A DNA stretch of 31,439 bases, taken from the IMG/VR virus record IMGVR_UViG_3300023109_000079, positions 1 to 31,439 of that record; one strand, 5' to 3'. Made by a program: the position numbers and the translations under genes. The DNA comes from a virus. The notes beneath the pieces were generated by a model that saw only the letters and a program-made list of their open reading frames with translations, searched no databases and was not told where the DNA came from. This document shows positions 1-8,409 of this stretch, piece after piece. The stretch's first letter is position 1. Each line of letters starts with the position of its first letter.

Positions 1-2
1 AA

Positions 3-1667
3 AATGCACGTGAATTCCTCGGTAAAACCGCGTATTATAACCCGGAAACACAAACTATCGTGCTATACACTGAAGGTAGACATCCCAAGGATATTGTACG
101 TTCATTTTCACATGAGATGGTACATCATATCCAAAACCTAGAAGGTAGATTGGGTAATATTACTACAACTAATACACAGGAAGACGATAACTTAAATGAT
201 ATTGAAGCTGAAGCTAACCTAAAAGGCACAATGACATTCAGAAATTGGACTGATAGCTTAAACGAAGCAATTGTAGGCGATAAAATCGAATGCGATAATT
301 GTGGTTGGAGTTGGAAAATAGTAGATGGTGGAGATGATTTATTTATATGTCATAAATGTGGACATGATAATTCTCCATTAAATGAAGATGGTCAAAAAAC
401 ATCTGAAAAAAATATGGATGATTATAAAAAAAATAATAATCCTAAAGGTGTAAAAGATCCATTTGGCATAAATGCTTATGCTCGTGAATTAGCTCAAGGT
501 TTAGAAGAAAAAATATTAAATGAAGGTAAATACGATAAATTAACAAATCAATTATCATCAATTGCCTTTGAAGCATTTAAAGATATCCACGATAGAGGTG
601 ATAAAGAAGGTGAATTTGAATTTAGAGTTGATAATCCAGAAGATGAACATGATATTCCATCTGAAGAATTTTATTTTGATTTTGTAGGTAAAGTTGAAAT
701 TACAGATGATGAATATGAAGTAGATGGTGGAGCAAATGCAGGGTTTGATAAAGATGGAAATGAAATTACCCCATTACTATCAGTTAAATTTAGAATACCT
801 AAGAACCCAGACTGGCAACGTGTCTCATTCGATATTAAAGATGTTGTTAGACATGAGTTAGAACATTTAACCCAAGATGGAGATAATGTAAAACCAGGTA
901 AACAAATGGATGATGATCAAATGCTTAGAGATTTGATTGACCTTGATTTATTACCTAAAGCAGATTATTTTAGATTACCTAAAGAAATAGATGCTATGCT
1001 TCAAGGTTTATATCTTAAAGCTAAAAAATCAAAACGTCCTTATAGAGAAGTAATAGATGATTATTTAGCAACTCAACCAATTGATAGTGATGAAAAAGAA
1101 AATATATTAAAAATTTGGAGAAACCGAGCTAAGGCATTATCTTTACCCGTATTCGAATATAAAAGTAAAGTTATGGAAAATGCTAATAATCAAAAATATA
1201 CTATCTATTGTGATATGGATGGTGTATTAGTAGATTTTGATAAACAATTTGAAAAAGCATCTGGGGGTATTTCACCACGAGAGTATGAAGAAACAAATGG
1301 TAAAGAAGCTTTTTGGAATCTAATTGATAATGAAAATGGTGTTGGTTTTTGGGTTGGTATGCCTTGGATGCCTAATGGTAAACAATTATGGGATTATATC
1401 AAACCTAACACTCCAATTTTATTATCATCACCTTCACGCTCAGAATCATCACGTTTAGGTAAACGTTTATGGGTTAGAAATAACCTACCAGGTACAAAGT
1501 TAATACTAGCAAATTCATATAATAAAAAGAATTATGCTGACAGTAATAATATATTAATTGATGATCGTCCTTCAAATGTTGACCAATGGAAGGCAGCAGG
1601 AGGAATAGGTATACTATTTATATCCACAGAACAAACAATAAAAGAATTAAAAGAATTAGGTTTATGA
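3..1667 (+). CDS. Multidomain metallopeptidase / zinc ribbon / HAD phosphatase, 5' partial
   Basis: The frame is open from the first bases (ANAREFLGKTAYYNPE...), so the true start lies upstream; the GTG at 60 is only the first in-window start codon. Domains in order: a zinc metallopeptidase HExxH motif (HEMVHH, nt 111-128); a CxxC...CxxC zinc ribbon (nt about 291-370); a second HExxH-bearing domain (HELEH, nt 852-866); and a C-terminal HAD hydrolase with DMDG at nt 1212-1223 and a late acidic LIDDRP motif, resembling the 5'(3')-deoxyribonucleotidase (NT5C-type) family. LNE tripeptides flank the zinc ribbon (nt 258-266 and 378-386) and precede the second peptidase domain (516-524). The next gene overlaps it by ATGA. 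Domain calls come from motifs. The role is unknown; a capsid-internal polyprotein is my inference. Confidence 0.75.
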   Translation, partial: NAREFLGKTAYYNPETQTIVLYTEGRHPKDIVRSFSHEMVHHIQNLEGRLGNITTTNTQEDDNLNDIEAEANLKGTMTFRNWTDSLNEAIVGDKIECDNCGWSWKIVDGGDDLFICHKCGHDNSPLNEDGQKTSEKNMDDYKKNNNPKGVKDPFGINAYARELAQGLEEKILNEGKYDKLTNQLSSIAFEAFKDIHDRGDKEGEFEFRVDNPEDEHDIPSEEFYFDFVGKVEITDDEYEVDGGANAGFDKDGNEITPLLSVKFRIPKNPDWQRVSFDIKDVVRHELEHLTQDGDNVKPGKQMDDDQMLRDLIDLDLLPKADYFRLPKEIDAMLQGLYLKAKKSKRPYREVIDDYLATQPIDSDEKENILKIWRNRAKALSLPVFEYKSKVMENANNQKYTIYCDMDGVLVDFDKQFEKASGGISPREYEETNGKEAFWNLIDNENGVGFWVGMPWMPNGKQLWDYIKPNTPILLSSPSRSESSRLGKRLWVRNNLPGTKLILANSYNKKNYADSNNILIDDRPSNVDQWKAAGGIGILFISTEQTIKELKELGL

Positions 1668-2233
1668 AAGAATCAGTCTTAAAAAAAGAATTTAAAGAAA
1701 AAGATGTACAACGTCTTCGTAACCTAATGACAGGTAAGCATGGAGATCGTAATGTACAAGGTGTTGGATATACAAAATTAGAAGAACACCATGTTGAAGG
1801 AGATGTTTGGGAAGCAGATGGTCGTACATGGACTATTAAAAACGGTATTAAACAAAATATTACCAAATTAGATGCTGCAAAAGAAAAAATACATATGCCT
1901 TTATTTTGTCCTTCTTGTGAAACATTAATGAAAAAAAAATTAGATAAACGTTTTTACTTACAATTTAATCATTGTTTGGATTGTCAAATTGAACATGAAC
2001 ATAAACTTAAATTAGAAGGTAAGTGGGAAAAAGAAGATAAAAAACATATTAACGATAATGTTGATAACTTAATAAATGAATTTGAAACTTGGTTTGATGA
2101 ATCTTTAGAAAAATCAAATGAAGATTTCATAACAGAGGCCGGTGACGTAGAGCGCTGGGTGGGTTCTAATAAAGCAAAAATGCTAGAAAGTAAAAAAGAA
2201 ACAATAGAATACCTCAAATCCCTGAAGAAGTAA
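1664..2233 (+). CDS. Zinc-finger phage protein (two CxxC pairs)
   Basis: A 189-residue protein. I chose the ATG at 1664, which overlaps the previous stop as ATGA; the longer reading from 1586 would lie inside the preceding HAD domain. Two cysteine pairs, C82-x2-C85 and C104-x2-C107, form a probable zinc-binding knuckle in the middle (FCPSC and HCLDC). The segment before it (GDVWEADGRTWTIKNG) looks like a small beta domain. Related W-rich/CPxC proteins recur in T4-like phages of marine bacteria, with no function known to me. The C-terminal third is acidic and helical and contains DFITEAGD, an I-x-E/A site like those cut by T4 gp21. Confidence 0.75.
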   Translation: MKESVLKKEFKEKDVQRLRNLMTGKHGDRNVQGVGYTKLEEHHVEGDVWEADGRTWTIKNGIKQNITKLDAAKEKIHMPLFCPSCETLMKKKLDKRFYLQFNHCLDCQIEHEHKLKLEGKWEKEDKKHINDNVDNLINEFETWFDESLEKSNEDFITEAGDVERWVGSNKAKMLESKKETIEYLKSLKK

Positions 2234-2234
2234 A

Positions 2235-2843
2235 ATGGAAGTAGTAATGATGTTATCAACAATAATAGTTGCTCTAATCACAGCAGTGTTTGGACCTATT
2301 GCTGTTACATGGTATAAAAATAAATTCGCAGCTAAAAGGAAAAATTTAGTTGATGAAGCTATTGAATTAAATTCATTAGTAGATGATCAACTCCATACAG
2401 TAATGGAAGAATTATCTGCTGATAGAGTATGGATAGCACAATTTCATAATGGGGGTCATTTCTACCCTACAGGAAAATCAATCCAGAAATTTTCTATATT
2501 TTATGAAAAGACTGCTCCTAATACCCCCTCAATACAATCAACATTTCAAAATGTTCCTGTTTCTTTGTTTCCAAAAGCAATGTCAACATTATATAAAGAA
2601 GGAGAATTAGCAATACCAAGTTATAAAGGAGAAGATTATGATTTAGGATCTGTTTCAGCACCTTATGGTACAAAATCTTTTTATATGATTGCATTAGATG
2701 ACCTGCAAGATAAATTTATTGGTGTAATTTCTATAGCTTTTGACACAGAATATAAATTAAGCAAAGAAGATTGGATATTTATACGACAGAAGGCAGGTGT
2801 TATTGGAACATTACTTGATGAATATTTAAATACTAAAAAATAA
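2235..2843 (+). CDS. Membrane-anchored GAF-like domain protein
   Basis: A 202-residue protein. Residues about 5-27 are a hydrophobic helix (MLSTIIVALITAVFGPIAVTW) followed by the basic KNKFAAKRK, so a single N-terminal membrane anchor with a cytoplasmic C-terminus is likely. The rest resembles a GAF/PAS-like sensor fold: a helix, then RVWIAQFHNGGHFYPTG, alternating strands, and FIGVISIAFDTEY before a final helix. Ligand residues cannot be assigned. It begins one base after the preceding stop and its stop overlaps the next ATG (TAATG), so it is translationally coupled. It could be a membrane-located sensor or a holin-like accessory; I favour a GAF-like protein of unknown role. Confidence 0.65.
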   Translation: MEVVMMLSTIIVALITAVFGPIAVTWYKNKFAAKRKNLVDEAIELNSLVDDQLHTVMEELSADRVWIAQFHNGGHFYPTGKSIQKFSIFYEKTAPNTPSIQSTFQNVPVSLFPKAMSTLYKEGELAIPSYKGEDYDLGSVSAPYGTKSFYMIALDDLQDKFIGVISIAFDTEYKLSKEDWIFIRQKAGVIGTLLDEYLNTKK

Positions 2844-3115
2844 TGAAATTAAATCCATTTGAAAATAATAGAACATTCTACTCTCGTAGTAAAGGTATAA
2901 CTAAAACCGTAAGAGATACTTTTATAAAACAATCTACTAAAAAAGTAGAAGAAGTTAAAAAGGAAACTAAACCTAAAGTTAAAAAAGAAGTTAAAAAAGT
3001 AGAACCACAAGTTGAAATTAAAATGAGTGGAGAACCATTATTGGATGAAATGAAAACAAAAGTAACTTCATATAAACAACCTAGAAAAAAAATAAAAACA
3101 AATGAAGAATCTTAA
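2843..3115 (+). CDS. Small basic Lys-rich protein
   Basis: A 90-residue highly basic protein whose ATG overlaps the upstream stop (TAATG). The centre is a low-complexity K/V/E stretch (KKVEEVKKETKPKVKKEVKKVE), likely extended or helical, and the N-terminus has FENNRTFYSRSKGITKTVRDTF. No family recognised. Its charge and its position among other basic proteins fit a DNA-associated or capsid-internal role, but this is inference. The next gene starts 14 nt before this gene's end. Confidence 0.6.
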   Translation: MKLNPFENNRTFYSRSKGITKTVRDTFIKQSTKKVEEVKKETKPKVKKEVKKVEPQVEIKMSGEPLLDEMKTKVTSYKQPRKKIKTNEES

Positions 3116-3554
3116 AGATTATTTTCCGAACATAATAGAAGAATCTAAAGCAATAGAAGTTGCTAAAGGAATAAATAAAGCTATTGTAGATGTTGATGAT
3201 AGTTTATCATATGTAGACTTTGCAGAAGCAGTAGCAGCAATTCTTATTGAAGATTATGGAACACATAATTTTGCACCTTTTATGAAAGTATTACACTCTA
3301 AATTAGGTATAGAAGAATCATTAAAGTTAAATGAAGATTCTTCTTCATTAGATGATTTCTTAAAATACTTTAAATCATACGATGCTTACTATGAGTATAT
3401 AGATGATGGTGGTCAATATAGAAGAGCTAGTGATAACAACAATAGAATTTTAGCAATGTTTAAAGCTTTATCTCCTGAAGATAAAAAAGTTGCATTTAAA
3501 GCAACTCAGGACCATTTTGAAAGTGATAGAGGTAGAAACGCATTTAAATTATAA
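3102..3554 (+). CDS. Conserved-type phage protein, unknown function
   Basis: A 150-residue, mostly helical acidic protein overlapping the previous gene by 14 nt. It opens MKNLKDYFPNIIEES, a short amphipathic helix of the kind shared by several proteins in this block and resembling the T4 internal-protein capsid-targeting peptide (M-K-x-Y-x-x-F-I-x-E); IIE/E and LNE/D are possible prohead-protease sites. The middle, DFAEAVAAILIEDYGTHNFAPFMKVLHSKLG, looks like a compact helical domain. The C-terminal half (YDAYYEYIDDGGQYRRASDNN...) is distinct. No function recognised. Three bases separate it from the next start. Confidence 0.65.
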   Translation: MKNLKDYFPNIIEESKAIEVAKGINKAIVDVDDSLSYVDFAEAVAAILIEDYGTHNFAPFMKVLHSKLGIEESLKLNEDSSSLDDFLKYFKSYDAYYEYIDDGGQYRRASDNNNRILAMFKALSPEDKKVAFKATQDHFESDRGRNAFKL

Positions 3555-3556
3555 TA

Positions 3557-5623
3557 ATGAAAGATTTAAAAAAAATACAAGAATTCTTTTCCAAACCCTT
3601 AAACGAGGAAAAAGAACCGTTAGATATTATAGATCTTGCTAAAGTAGTAAAAGCAGTACAACAAACAGGTCATCCTGTAACTGTATTACTTGTTCCTAAA
3701 TTCAACGAAATCGAAGTCCTTACAGGTATGAATGCTCCTGATGATATGCTTCATGATCTTTCCAACGCAGTTGATAGTTTAGGATATGGTCGTAACGATA
3801 TTATTATAGCAGGTGACTCATCAAATTTATCAAGAAGAGAATATAGCGATATTCGTAGAGTAAATGGTGGTCATAAAGATTACTTTGAAGAAGTAAAAAT
3901 AAGAGTAAAAAGACCAGGTGCCCCCGAGTTTGAAGCAGAAGAAGGCAAAGACTATTCAGAAGAAGAAGCTAATAAGTATATTGCAAACGCTAAAAAATCT
4001 GGAGCTACTCCAATGAACACTGAGTTTGAAAAAGTTGACGAGGTGGACATGAATGATCCAGTCCTTATGAGAATGAGAGCAGCTAAAGATAAACTCGCTA
4101 AAATGAGAGCTGCTAATGCAGGTGATGATGGTAACGATAAATTCTTTGATAATGCTAAAAAAATAGCATTTCTTAAAAAAGAACGAGCTCAATTAATGCG
4201 TGATATGGAGCAAGAAGCTGAACCAGAAGGTGGGCCAATTGCTGATGAATATGGTAGCAAATTAAATCGTATTGATAAAGCAATTGCTAAATTACAAGGT
4301 AGAAAAGAAATGACCTATGATCAAGCAATAGCTGAAAATGCTTTAGGATTTAACGATTCAAGATTATCTTCTGATCAACATATAGATCTTGATTATGCTG
4401 TAAGAGATGATAAAAGATATACCTTTGGAAACGATCCCTATGCTGATGACCAACTTCGTTATGAGTATGCTGAAAAAATGGGATTCTTAGAAGAAAAAGA
4501 AGATAAATCATTAGCTGAAGCTTCTAAAGGTGCTAAAAATTATTTTGATGATTTAATATTTAATTATCAAAAAGCATTTAGATATTTAGAATCAGATGAA
4601 AAAAAAGAATATCAACGATTAGCTAAAAATTACTTTTCTAGTTTAAAAGAATCCATAAACGAATACGATGTATATATGCCTTCACAAGAAGAGGTAGATA
4701 AATTCTTTGCATTAACTAATAATGAAACTCACTATTTAAATTCAAAACCTGTTATGGGTCAAGAAGGTACATTTAATTTAATGCCTATTGAACCTTGGGA
4801 TGAATATGATTACTCTAATTGGAAAGCTTTAGTTAGAAAAGCTAAACAACAAGATAAATTAGATGAAACGTATGCTTCTTCTTTTGGTGGGTTTAGAAAA
4901 GAATTAGATGGAGAAACTATTGAAAATGAACTCCAAGCAAAAGGATATGAAACCCCTTCTACAGGTATTTGGAATAAAATTCTTGTAAATAAAAATGGTG
5001 AACGAGTAGCAATGATAGATACAGATGAAAGTTCTTATACTAAAGATGGTAAATCGTATCAATGGAAAGGAATATCAAATTTTATCAGTCATGTAGAATC
5101 AATAGATGAAAATGATTCATATGCAAGAGTATCTATGCCTAGGTTTGTAAAAGATAAAAACAACCCAAACTTCCTAAATGTGTATATTGATTACGATTTA
5201 GGACCAGGTGGTTCACCTATTGCATTAGGTAAAGAAACAATGACAGGTCAAATTCGAAGACTAAGTGCTGCAAAAGCTATGGGATTAGCTGGTGACGTAG
5301 CTAGAGATTTAGAAGCAGAATACAATTTAGAAGATATTGAAGTAACTGATTTAAAAAATGGTAAAGTAAGAATATTTGCTGTATCAGATGATTTCATTAA
5401 CATGGATCCAAATATGTTAGGTGAAAACAAATCAGTAGCTCAAACACTAGCCGAAACTATTAAATTAGGTGCCGGTGTAATTGAAGAAGAATTATGTCCT
5501 AAAGGTAAGGCATATATTAAAAGACGTAAAGCAGCAGGAGAAAAATCATCTGCCTACTTATCAGGACGTGCCGTTAAAGTATGTAAAGGGCAAATGTCCG
5601 GAAGAGCTAAAAATAAAAAATAA
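3557..5623 (+). CDS. Large modular phage protein, unknown function
   Basis: A 688-residue modular protein. The N-terminus (MKDLKKIQEFFSKPLNEE) looks like a capsid-targeting helix ending in LNE. An alpha/beta domain follows (about residues 20-115, with TVLLVPKFNEIEVLTG and NDIIIAGDSSN), then a charged helical section, then several short domains separated by L/I-x-E sites (SLAE/A, SINE/Y, KLDE/T, SIDE/N, TLAE/T). The last 45 residues form a basic module with two cysteines (LCPKGKAYIKRRKAAG... to VKVCKGQMSG) of a type I have seen at the C-termini of other marine phage proteins. It may be a virion-internal polyprotein; no enzymatic motif was identified. Confidence 0.7.
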   Translation: MKDLKKIQEFFSKPLNEEKEPLDIIDLAKVVKAVQQTGHPVTVLLVPKFNEIEVLTGMNAPDDMLHDLSNAVDSLGYGRNDIIIAGDSSNLSRREYSDIRRVNGGHKDYFEEVKIRVKRPGAPEFEAEEGKDYSEEEANKYIANAKKSGATPMNTEFEKVDEVDMNDPVLMRMRAAKDKLAKMRAANAGDDGNDKFFDNAKKIAFLKKERAQLMRDMEQEAEPEGGPIADEYGSKLNRIDKAIAKLQGRKEMTYDQAIAENALGFNDSRLSSDQHIDLDYAVRDDKRYTFGNDPYADDQLRYEYAEKMGFLEEKEDKSLAEASKGAKNYFDDLIFNYQKAFRYLESDEKKEYQRLAKNYFSSLKESINEYDVYMPSQEEVDKFFALTNNETHYLNSKPVMGQEGTFNLMPIEPWDEYDYSNWKALVRKAKQQDKLDETYASSFGGFRKELDGETIENELQAKGYETPSTGIWNKILVNKNGERVAMIDTDESSYTKDGKSYQWKGISNFISHVESIDENDSYARVSMPRFVKDKNNPNFLNVYIDYDLGPGGSPIALGKETMTGQIRRLSAAKAMGLAGDVARDLEAEYNLEDIEVTDLKNGKVRIFAVSDDFINMDPNMLGENKSVAQTLAETIKLGAGVIEEELCPKGKAYIKRRKAAGEKSSAYLSGRAVKVCKGQMSGRAKNKK

Positions 5624-5629
5624 AAAATA

Positions 5630-6538
5630 ATGACACTTACAATAGAAGAACAAAAATCGGTATTAAGCATGGTGATGGAATCTCATCAAGGTGTTACTTT
5701 AACTGAAGCTAAAACTAATGAGGATATTAGAGAGGAAATGAAACTTAATCTTGAGTTTTATAGTGCTCTTAAAGAAGGATTTGTTGAAGATGACAAAACC
5801 AATCTAGATGAAGCCTCAGGTATGTTTGGTACTGTTTTAAGTGTGTTAGGTAATATTAAAGATTTTCTCACAGGTACTAAAGTAATTAAAGATATTGTTG
5901 GTTGGGTTCAAGGATTAATTCAAAAACTTTCTGAAAAATTAGGCCCTAAAATTGACCAATTCATCCCTCAAAAAATCCAAGATTTTGCTAAAGATGGGGT
6001 TAGTGCCGTAGAAAAATTTATCAAATGGATTTATAATACATTATCGTATAAAGGTTTAGCAAAATTATTTGCTATGATTCGTTACAAAACAATTAGACCT
6101 ACAGACGAACAAAAACAATGTATGGAGTTAGCCGCTAAAAAAGTATACAAGTGGATTCTTATTACGTTAGTAACAGCTTTTGTAATTAAATTAGCTATAA
6201 TCGCAATCCCAATGGTAGCAACAACAGCTACATCTACCGCAGCGGCCGGTACAGCAACAAGCACCACTCAATTAGCAGGTTTCTCATCATCTTTAAAACC
6301 AATTGGTGCTATGTTAGCTAAAGTAGGACATGGTAGTTTAGCTAAAGGTTTGTTTAGTGCAGCAAGTGCTGGTGTAAAAGCCAAAGATGCTAAAAAAATA
6401 GCATCGGATATTAAAGCAGAAGAAGAAGAAGCAAAAGACAAAGAAATAGATGGATTTAAAGGTGCCTGGAACTATTGTCCTCTACCTCAAAAAGAATCGA
6501 TTGAATTTAATAGAATGATTCAATTAGCAGGAATCTAA
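5630..6538 (+). CDS. Phage protein with membrane-insertion segment
   Basis: A 302-residue protein. After a polar N-terminus with possible processing sites (VTLTE/A at residues 24-27; LDE/A at 59-62) it has amphipathic, glycine-containing helices (MFGTVLSVLGNIKDFLTG, IKDIVGWVQGLIQKL), a hydrophobic segment at about 174-196 (WILITLVTAFVIKLAIIAIP), then an A/T/S-rich hydrophobic stretch and a charged tail (KAEEEEAKDKE). This resembles proteins that insert in membranes during DNA ejection, or a lysis/pore protein, but no family is recognised. It begins 6 nt after the previous stop, and the next gene overlaps its stop as TAATG. Confidence 0.6.
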   Translation: MTLTIEEQKSVLSMVMESHQGVTLTEAKTNEDIREEMKLNLEFYSALKEGFVEDDKTNLDEASGMFGTVLSVLGNIKDFLTGTKVIKDIVGWVQGLIQKLSEKLGPKIDQFIPQKIQDFAKDGVSAVEKFIKWIYNTLSYKGLAKLFAMIRYKTIRPTDEQKQCMELAAKKVYKWILITLVTAFVIKLAIIAIPMVATTATSTAAAGTATSTTQLAGFSSSLKPIGAMLAKVGHGSLAKGLFSAASAGVKAKDAKKIASDIKAEEEEAKDKEIDGFKGAWNYCPLPQKESIEFNRMIQLAGI

Positions 6539-6831
6539 TGACAAACGAAAGACTACAAGAAATTATCGTAGAATCCCTTCGCGATTGGTTTAAAAAAGAG
6601 GATTGGGTTCGCATTGATACGGCTGGTAATATTGCCGGTCCTTGTGGTACTATGAAAAAAGGTAAAGCAACTACTAGATGTTTGCCTAGAAAAAAAGCTC
6701 AATCCTTAACAAAAGCAGAAAGAAAAGCTACAGTAGCTAAAAAAGTTAAAGGTAGTAAAAAGGGAAAACAGTTCGTTAAGAACACAAAACCCGCAAAATA
6801 TAAAAAAGGAACGTATAGTTCAAAGAAATGA
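6538..6831 (+). CDS. Small basic protein with CGT...RCLP motif
   Basis: A 97-residue protein with a short N-terminal helix (MTNERLQEIIVESLRDWFKKEDWVRI) and a strongly basic remainder: a Cys pair in IAGPCGTMKKGK and TTRCLPRKKAQSLTK, then alternating K/A/G sequence to the C-terminus. This tail resembles small DUF5872-type phage proteins, as far as I recall. Its high positive charge suggests nucleic-acid or capsid-interior association. It is translationally coupled to the upstream gene by TAATG and is the last gene before an ATATTTATAC promoter-like motif. Confidence 0.65.
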   Translation: MTNERLQEIIVESLRDWFKKEDWVRIDTAGNIAGPCGTMKKGKATTRCLPRKKAQSLTKAERKATVAKKVKGSKKGKQFVKNTKPAKYKKGTYSSKK

Positions 6832-6833
6832 CC

Positions 6834-6843
6834 ATATTTATAC
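6834..6843 (+). promoter_or_regulatory. Candidate late promoter, ATATTTATAC motif
   Basis: ATATTTATAC sits in a 28-nt gap, 16 nt before the ATG at 6860. The same core recurs upstream of the genes at 16727, 19460, 21380 and 28483. It resembles an AT-rich T4-type late promoter but reads TATTTATA, the reverse complement of the T4 TATAAATA. Assignment is by recurrence only. Confidence 0.45.
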
Positions 6844-6859
6844 ATAAACACACTAGAAA

Positions 6860-8197
6860 ATGAAAGATTTCGATTATAGAAAATATTTAGCTGAAGGTAA
6901 GCTACTAAACGAAGCAGAACTTACTGATGATTTAGTTCAAAGAGTAGCTCAAGCAGTTGCTGATGAATTTACAGCTGAAGATAATGAATTAGATCTTAAA
7001 TATGTAATTACACCTAACTCAATTGAAGCTGACCCTCGTGGTGGTGGTTTTGATCTAGATGTAGAAGCAGGACCTAACACCCCAGGTGATGATTGGGAAG
7101 ATAGTAGAGGATTTGGTATTGCTAATTATTTAGGTGATTATGCAGGTGGTTCATTTGTAATTCGTCCTGAAGGTGATGGTCATTTAGTTACTAATGCGGC
7201 TTCAAGAAATGCTAAAGTAGCTTATATTACTCCTGAAGGTGAAATTGAAATTATTTCAGCTGAAGATTCAAGAGCGGATCTTGGTATGACTGATGATGTA
7301 GAAACAGATTACATGGAACGTAGAAAAGAAATGAGCGATTACATGGAAGAAGGTAAAGAAGAGATCAAAAAAGAATCTAAAGAAGATAAAAAACCAATTA
7401 AAAAAACAAAAATGAAAAAAGAAACAGTAGACAGCAAATTAGCTGAAATCGAAAAACAATCAGAGATTGTTGCATTGGAAGCTAAAATTGCAGCTATTGA
7501 CGAAATGATTGAATCTAAAAACCAAAGAATTTCAATGGTTACTGAGGATGATAACTTATCACAATTAGTTGATAAGAAAAAAATGAAAGAAATGCAGCGT
7601 GAAGTTAAAGATCTTGAAAGACGAAAAGTCAAGATGGAAAAACTATACGAAAAAATGTGTGGTAAATCATATACTAAAGAAGAAATAGTAGACGAAGAAA
7701 TATCTACTGAATTAAATGAAAATAAAACAACAATGAAAAAATCAGAGTTAAAAGAAATGATTAAGGCGGCTATGATGGCTGAAGCTGAACTTACTATTAA
7801 TGATACTACAGATGCATATGACCCTGTAGCCGAAATAGAAGGTATGGATGAGGGAGATGATATGTATGAAGCTGAAGACGTTGAAGTTGAAGATGAAGAA
7901 AACGTAGACGTTGACATAGAAAAAGACGTTAAAGTTGACGACGAAGAATCAGAAGTAGATGTTGATGTGAAAGCTTCAATGCCCGGCGAGAGCGAAGATG
8001 TAGAAGAAGTACAAGCTATGCTTATGAAAGCACAACAAGCTGCTGCTGAATTGGGTGATGATAAATTAACAGATCAAATTGGTAATACAATTACATATTT
8101 CACTCGCCAGCATGTTTCTAAAGTAGATACTAATGAGTCACTAAACGAATCTACAGTTCGTAGAGGTAAAGATGGATTGATAAACAAATTATTATAA
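6860..8197 (+). CDS. Acidic coiled-coil phage protein, possible two-module fusion
   Basis: A 445-residue protein. The N-terminus MKDFDYRKYLAEGKLLNE is the best match in the window to a T4 capsid-targeting peptide, with LAE/G and LNE/A as candidate cleavage sites. A beta-rich domain follows (about residues 25-140), then a long charged coiled coil (about 150-275). After ELNENKTT the sequence restarts with a second N-terminus-like helix (MKKSELKEMIKAAMMAEAEL; in-frame ATG at 7733) and an extremely acidic stretch rich in D, E and V, ending SLNESTVRRGKDGL. It looks like two capsid-directed modules in one frame. Function unknown. A promoter-like ATATTTATAC lies just upstream. Confidence 0.65.
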   Translation: MKDFDYRKYLAEGKLLNEAELTDDLVQRVAQAVADEFTAEDNELDLKYVITPNSIEADPRGGGFDLDVEAGPNTPGDDWEDSRGFGIANYLGDYAGGSFVIRPEGDGHLVTNAASRNAKVAYITPEGEIEIISAEDSRADLGMTDDVETDYMERRKEMSDYMEEGKEEIKKESKEDKKPIKKTKMKKETVDSKLAEIEKQSEIVALEAKIAAIDEMIESKNQRISMVTEDDNLSQLVDKKKMKEMQREVKDLERRKVKMEKLYEKMCGKSYTKEEIVDEEISTELNENKTTMKKSELKEMIKAAMMAEAELTINDTTDAYDPVAEIEGMDEGDDMYEAEDVEVEDEENVDVDIEKDVKVDDEESEVDVDVKASMPGESEDVEEVQAMLMKAQQAAAELGDDKLTDQIGNTITYFTRQHVSKVDTNESLNESTVRRGKDGLINKLL

Positions 8198-8245
8198 TAA
8201 AATAAAGGTTAACTAAAACAATAAAATTTATAAAAAACAAAAATT

Positions 8246-8401
8246 ATGGAAACTAAAGAATTATTAGAAGGAATCAAAGAACAAGTATTATTGATTGAAG
8301 CAGAAATTGACAAAACATCAGCTGCTGCTAAAGGAAGATGTAGATCTGCCGCTAACAAAATCAAAAACTTATCTGCTGACTTCAAAAGAGGACACAAATA
8401 A
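8246..8401 (+). CDS. Small Hc1-like basic protein
   Basis: A 51-residue ORF filling most of the gap between 8197 and 8410. It has its own ATG after an AAAAATT leader and ends TAA at 8399-8401. The sequence (METKELLEGIKEQVLLIEAE, then TSAAAKGRCRSAANKIKN, ending FKRGHK) follows the pattern of short Bacteroidota/Chlamydia histone H1-like Hc1 proteins: an acidic N-terminal helix, then an A/R/K-rich helix with regular basic residues and a terminal L..FK. In bacteria these bind DNA nonspecifically; in a phage the protein could condense virion or host DNA. Family assignment is from pattern only. Confidence 0.55.
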   Translation: METKELLEGIKEQVLLIEAEIDKTSAAAKGRCRSAANKIKNLSADFKRGHK

Positions 8402-8409
8402 AAAAACAC

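Noticed and set aside
1586-1663. Longer N-terminus for the zinc-finger gene starting at 1586
   Set aside because: It lies wholly inside the HAD domain frame of the upstream gene; the ATGA overlap at 1664 gives a normal coupled start.
7339-7917. Long minus-strand open frame opposite the acidic coiled-coil gene
   Set aside because: Ser/Ile-rich low-complexity product mirrors the D/E-rich codons of the plus-strand gene; no start context or family. The other minus-strand frames in the window are the same kind of shadow.
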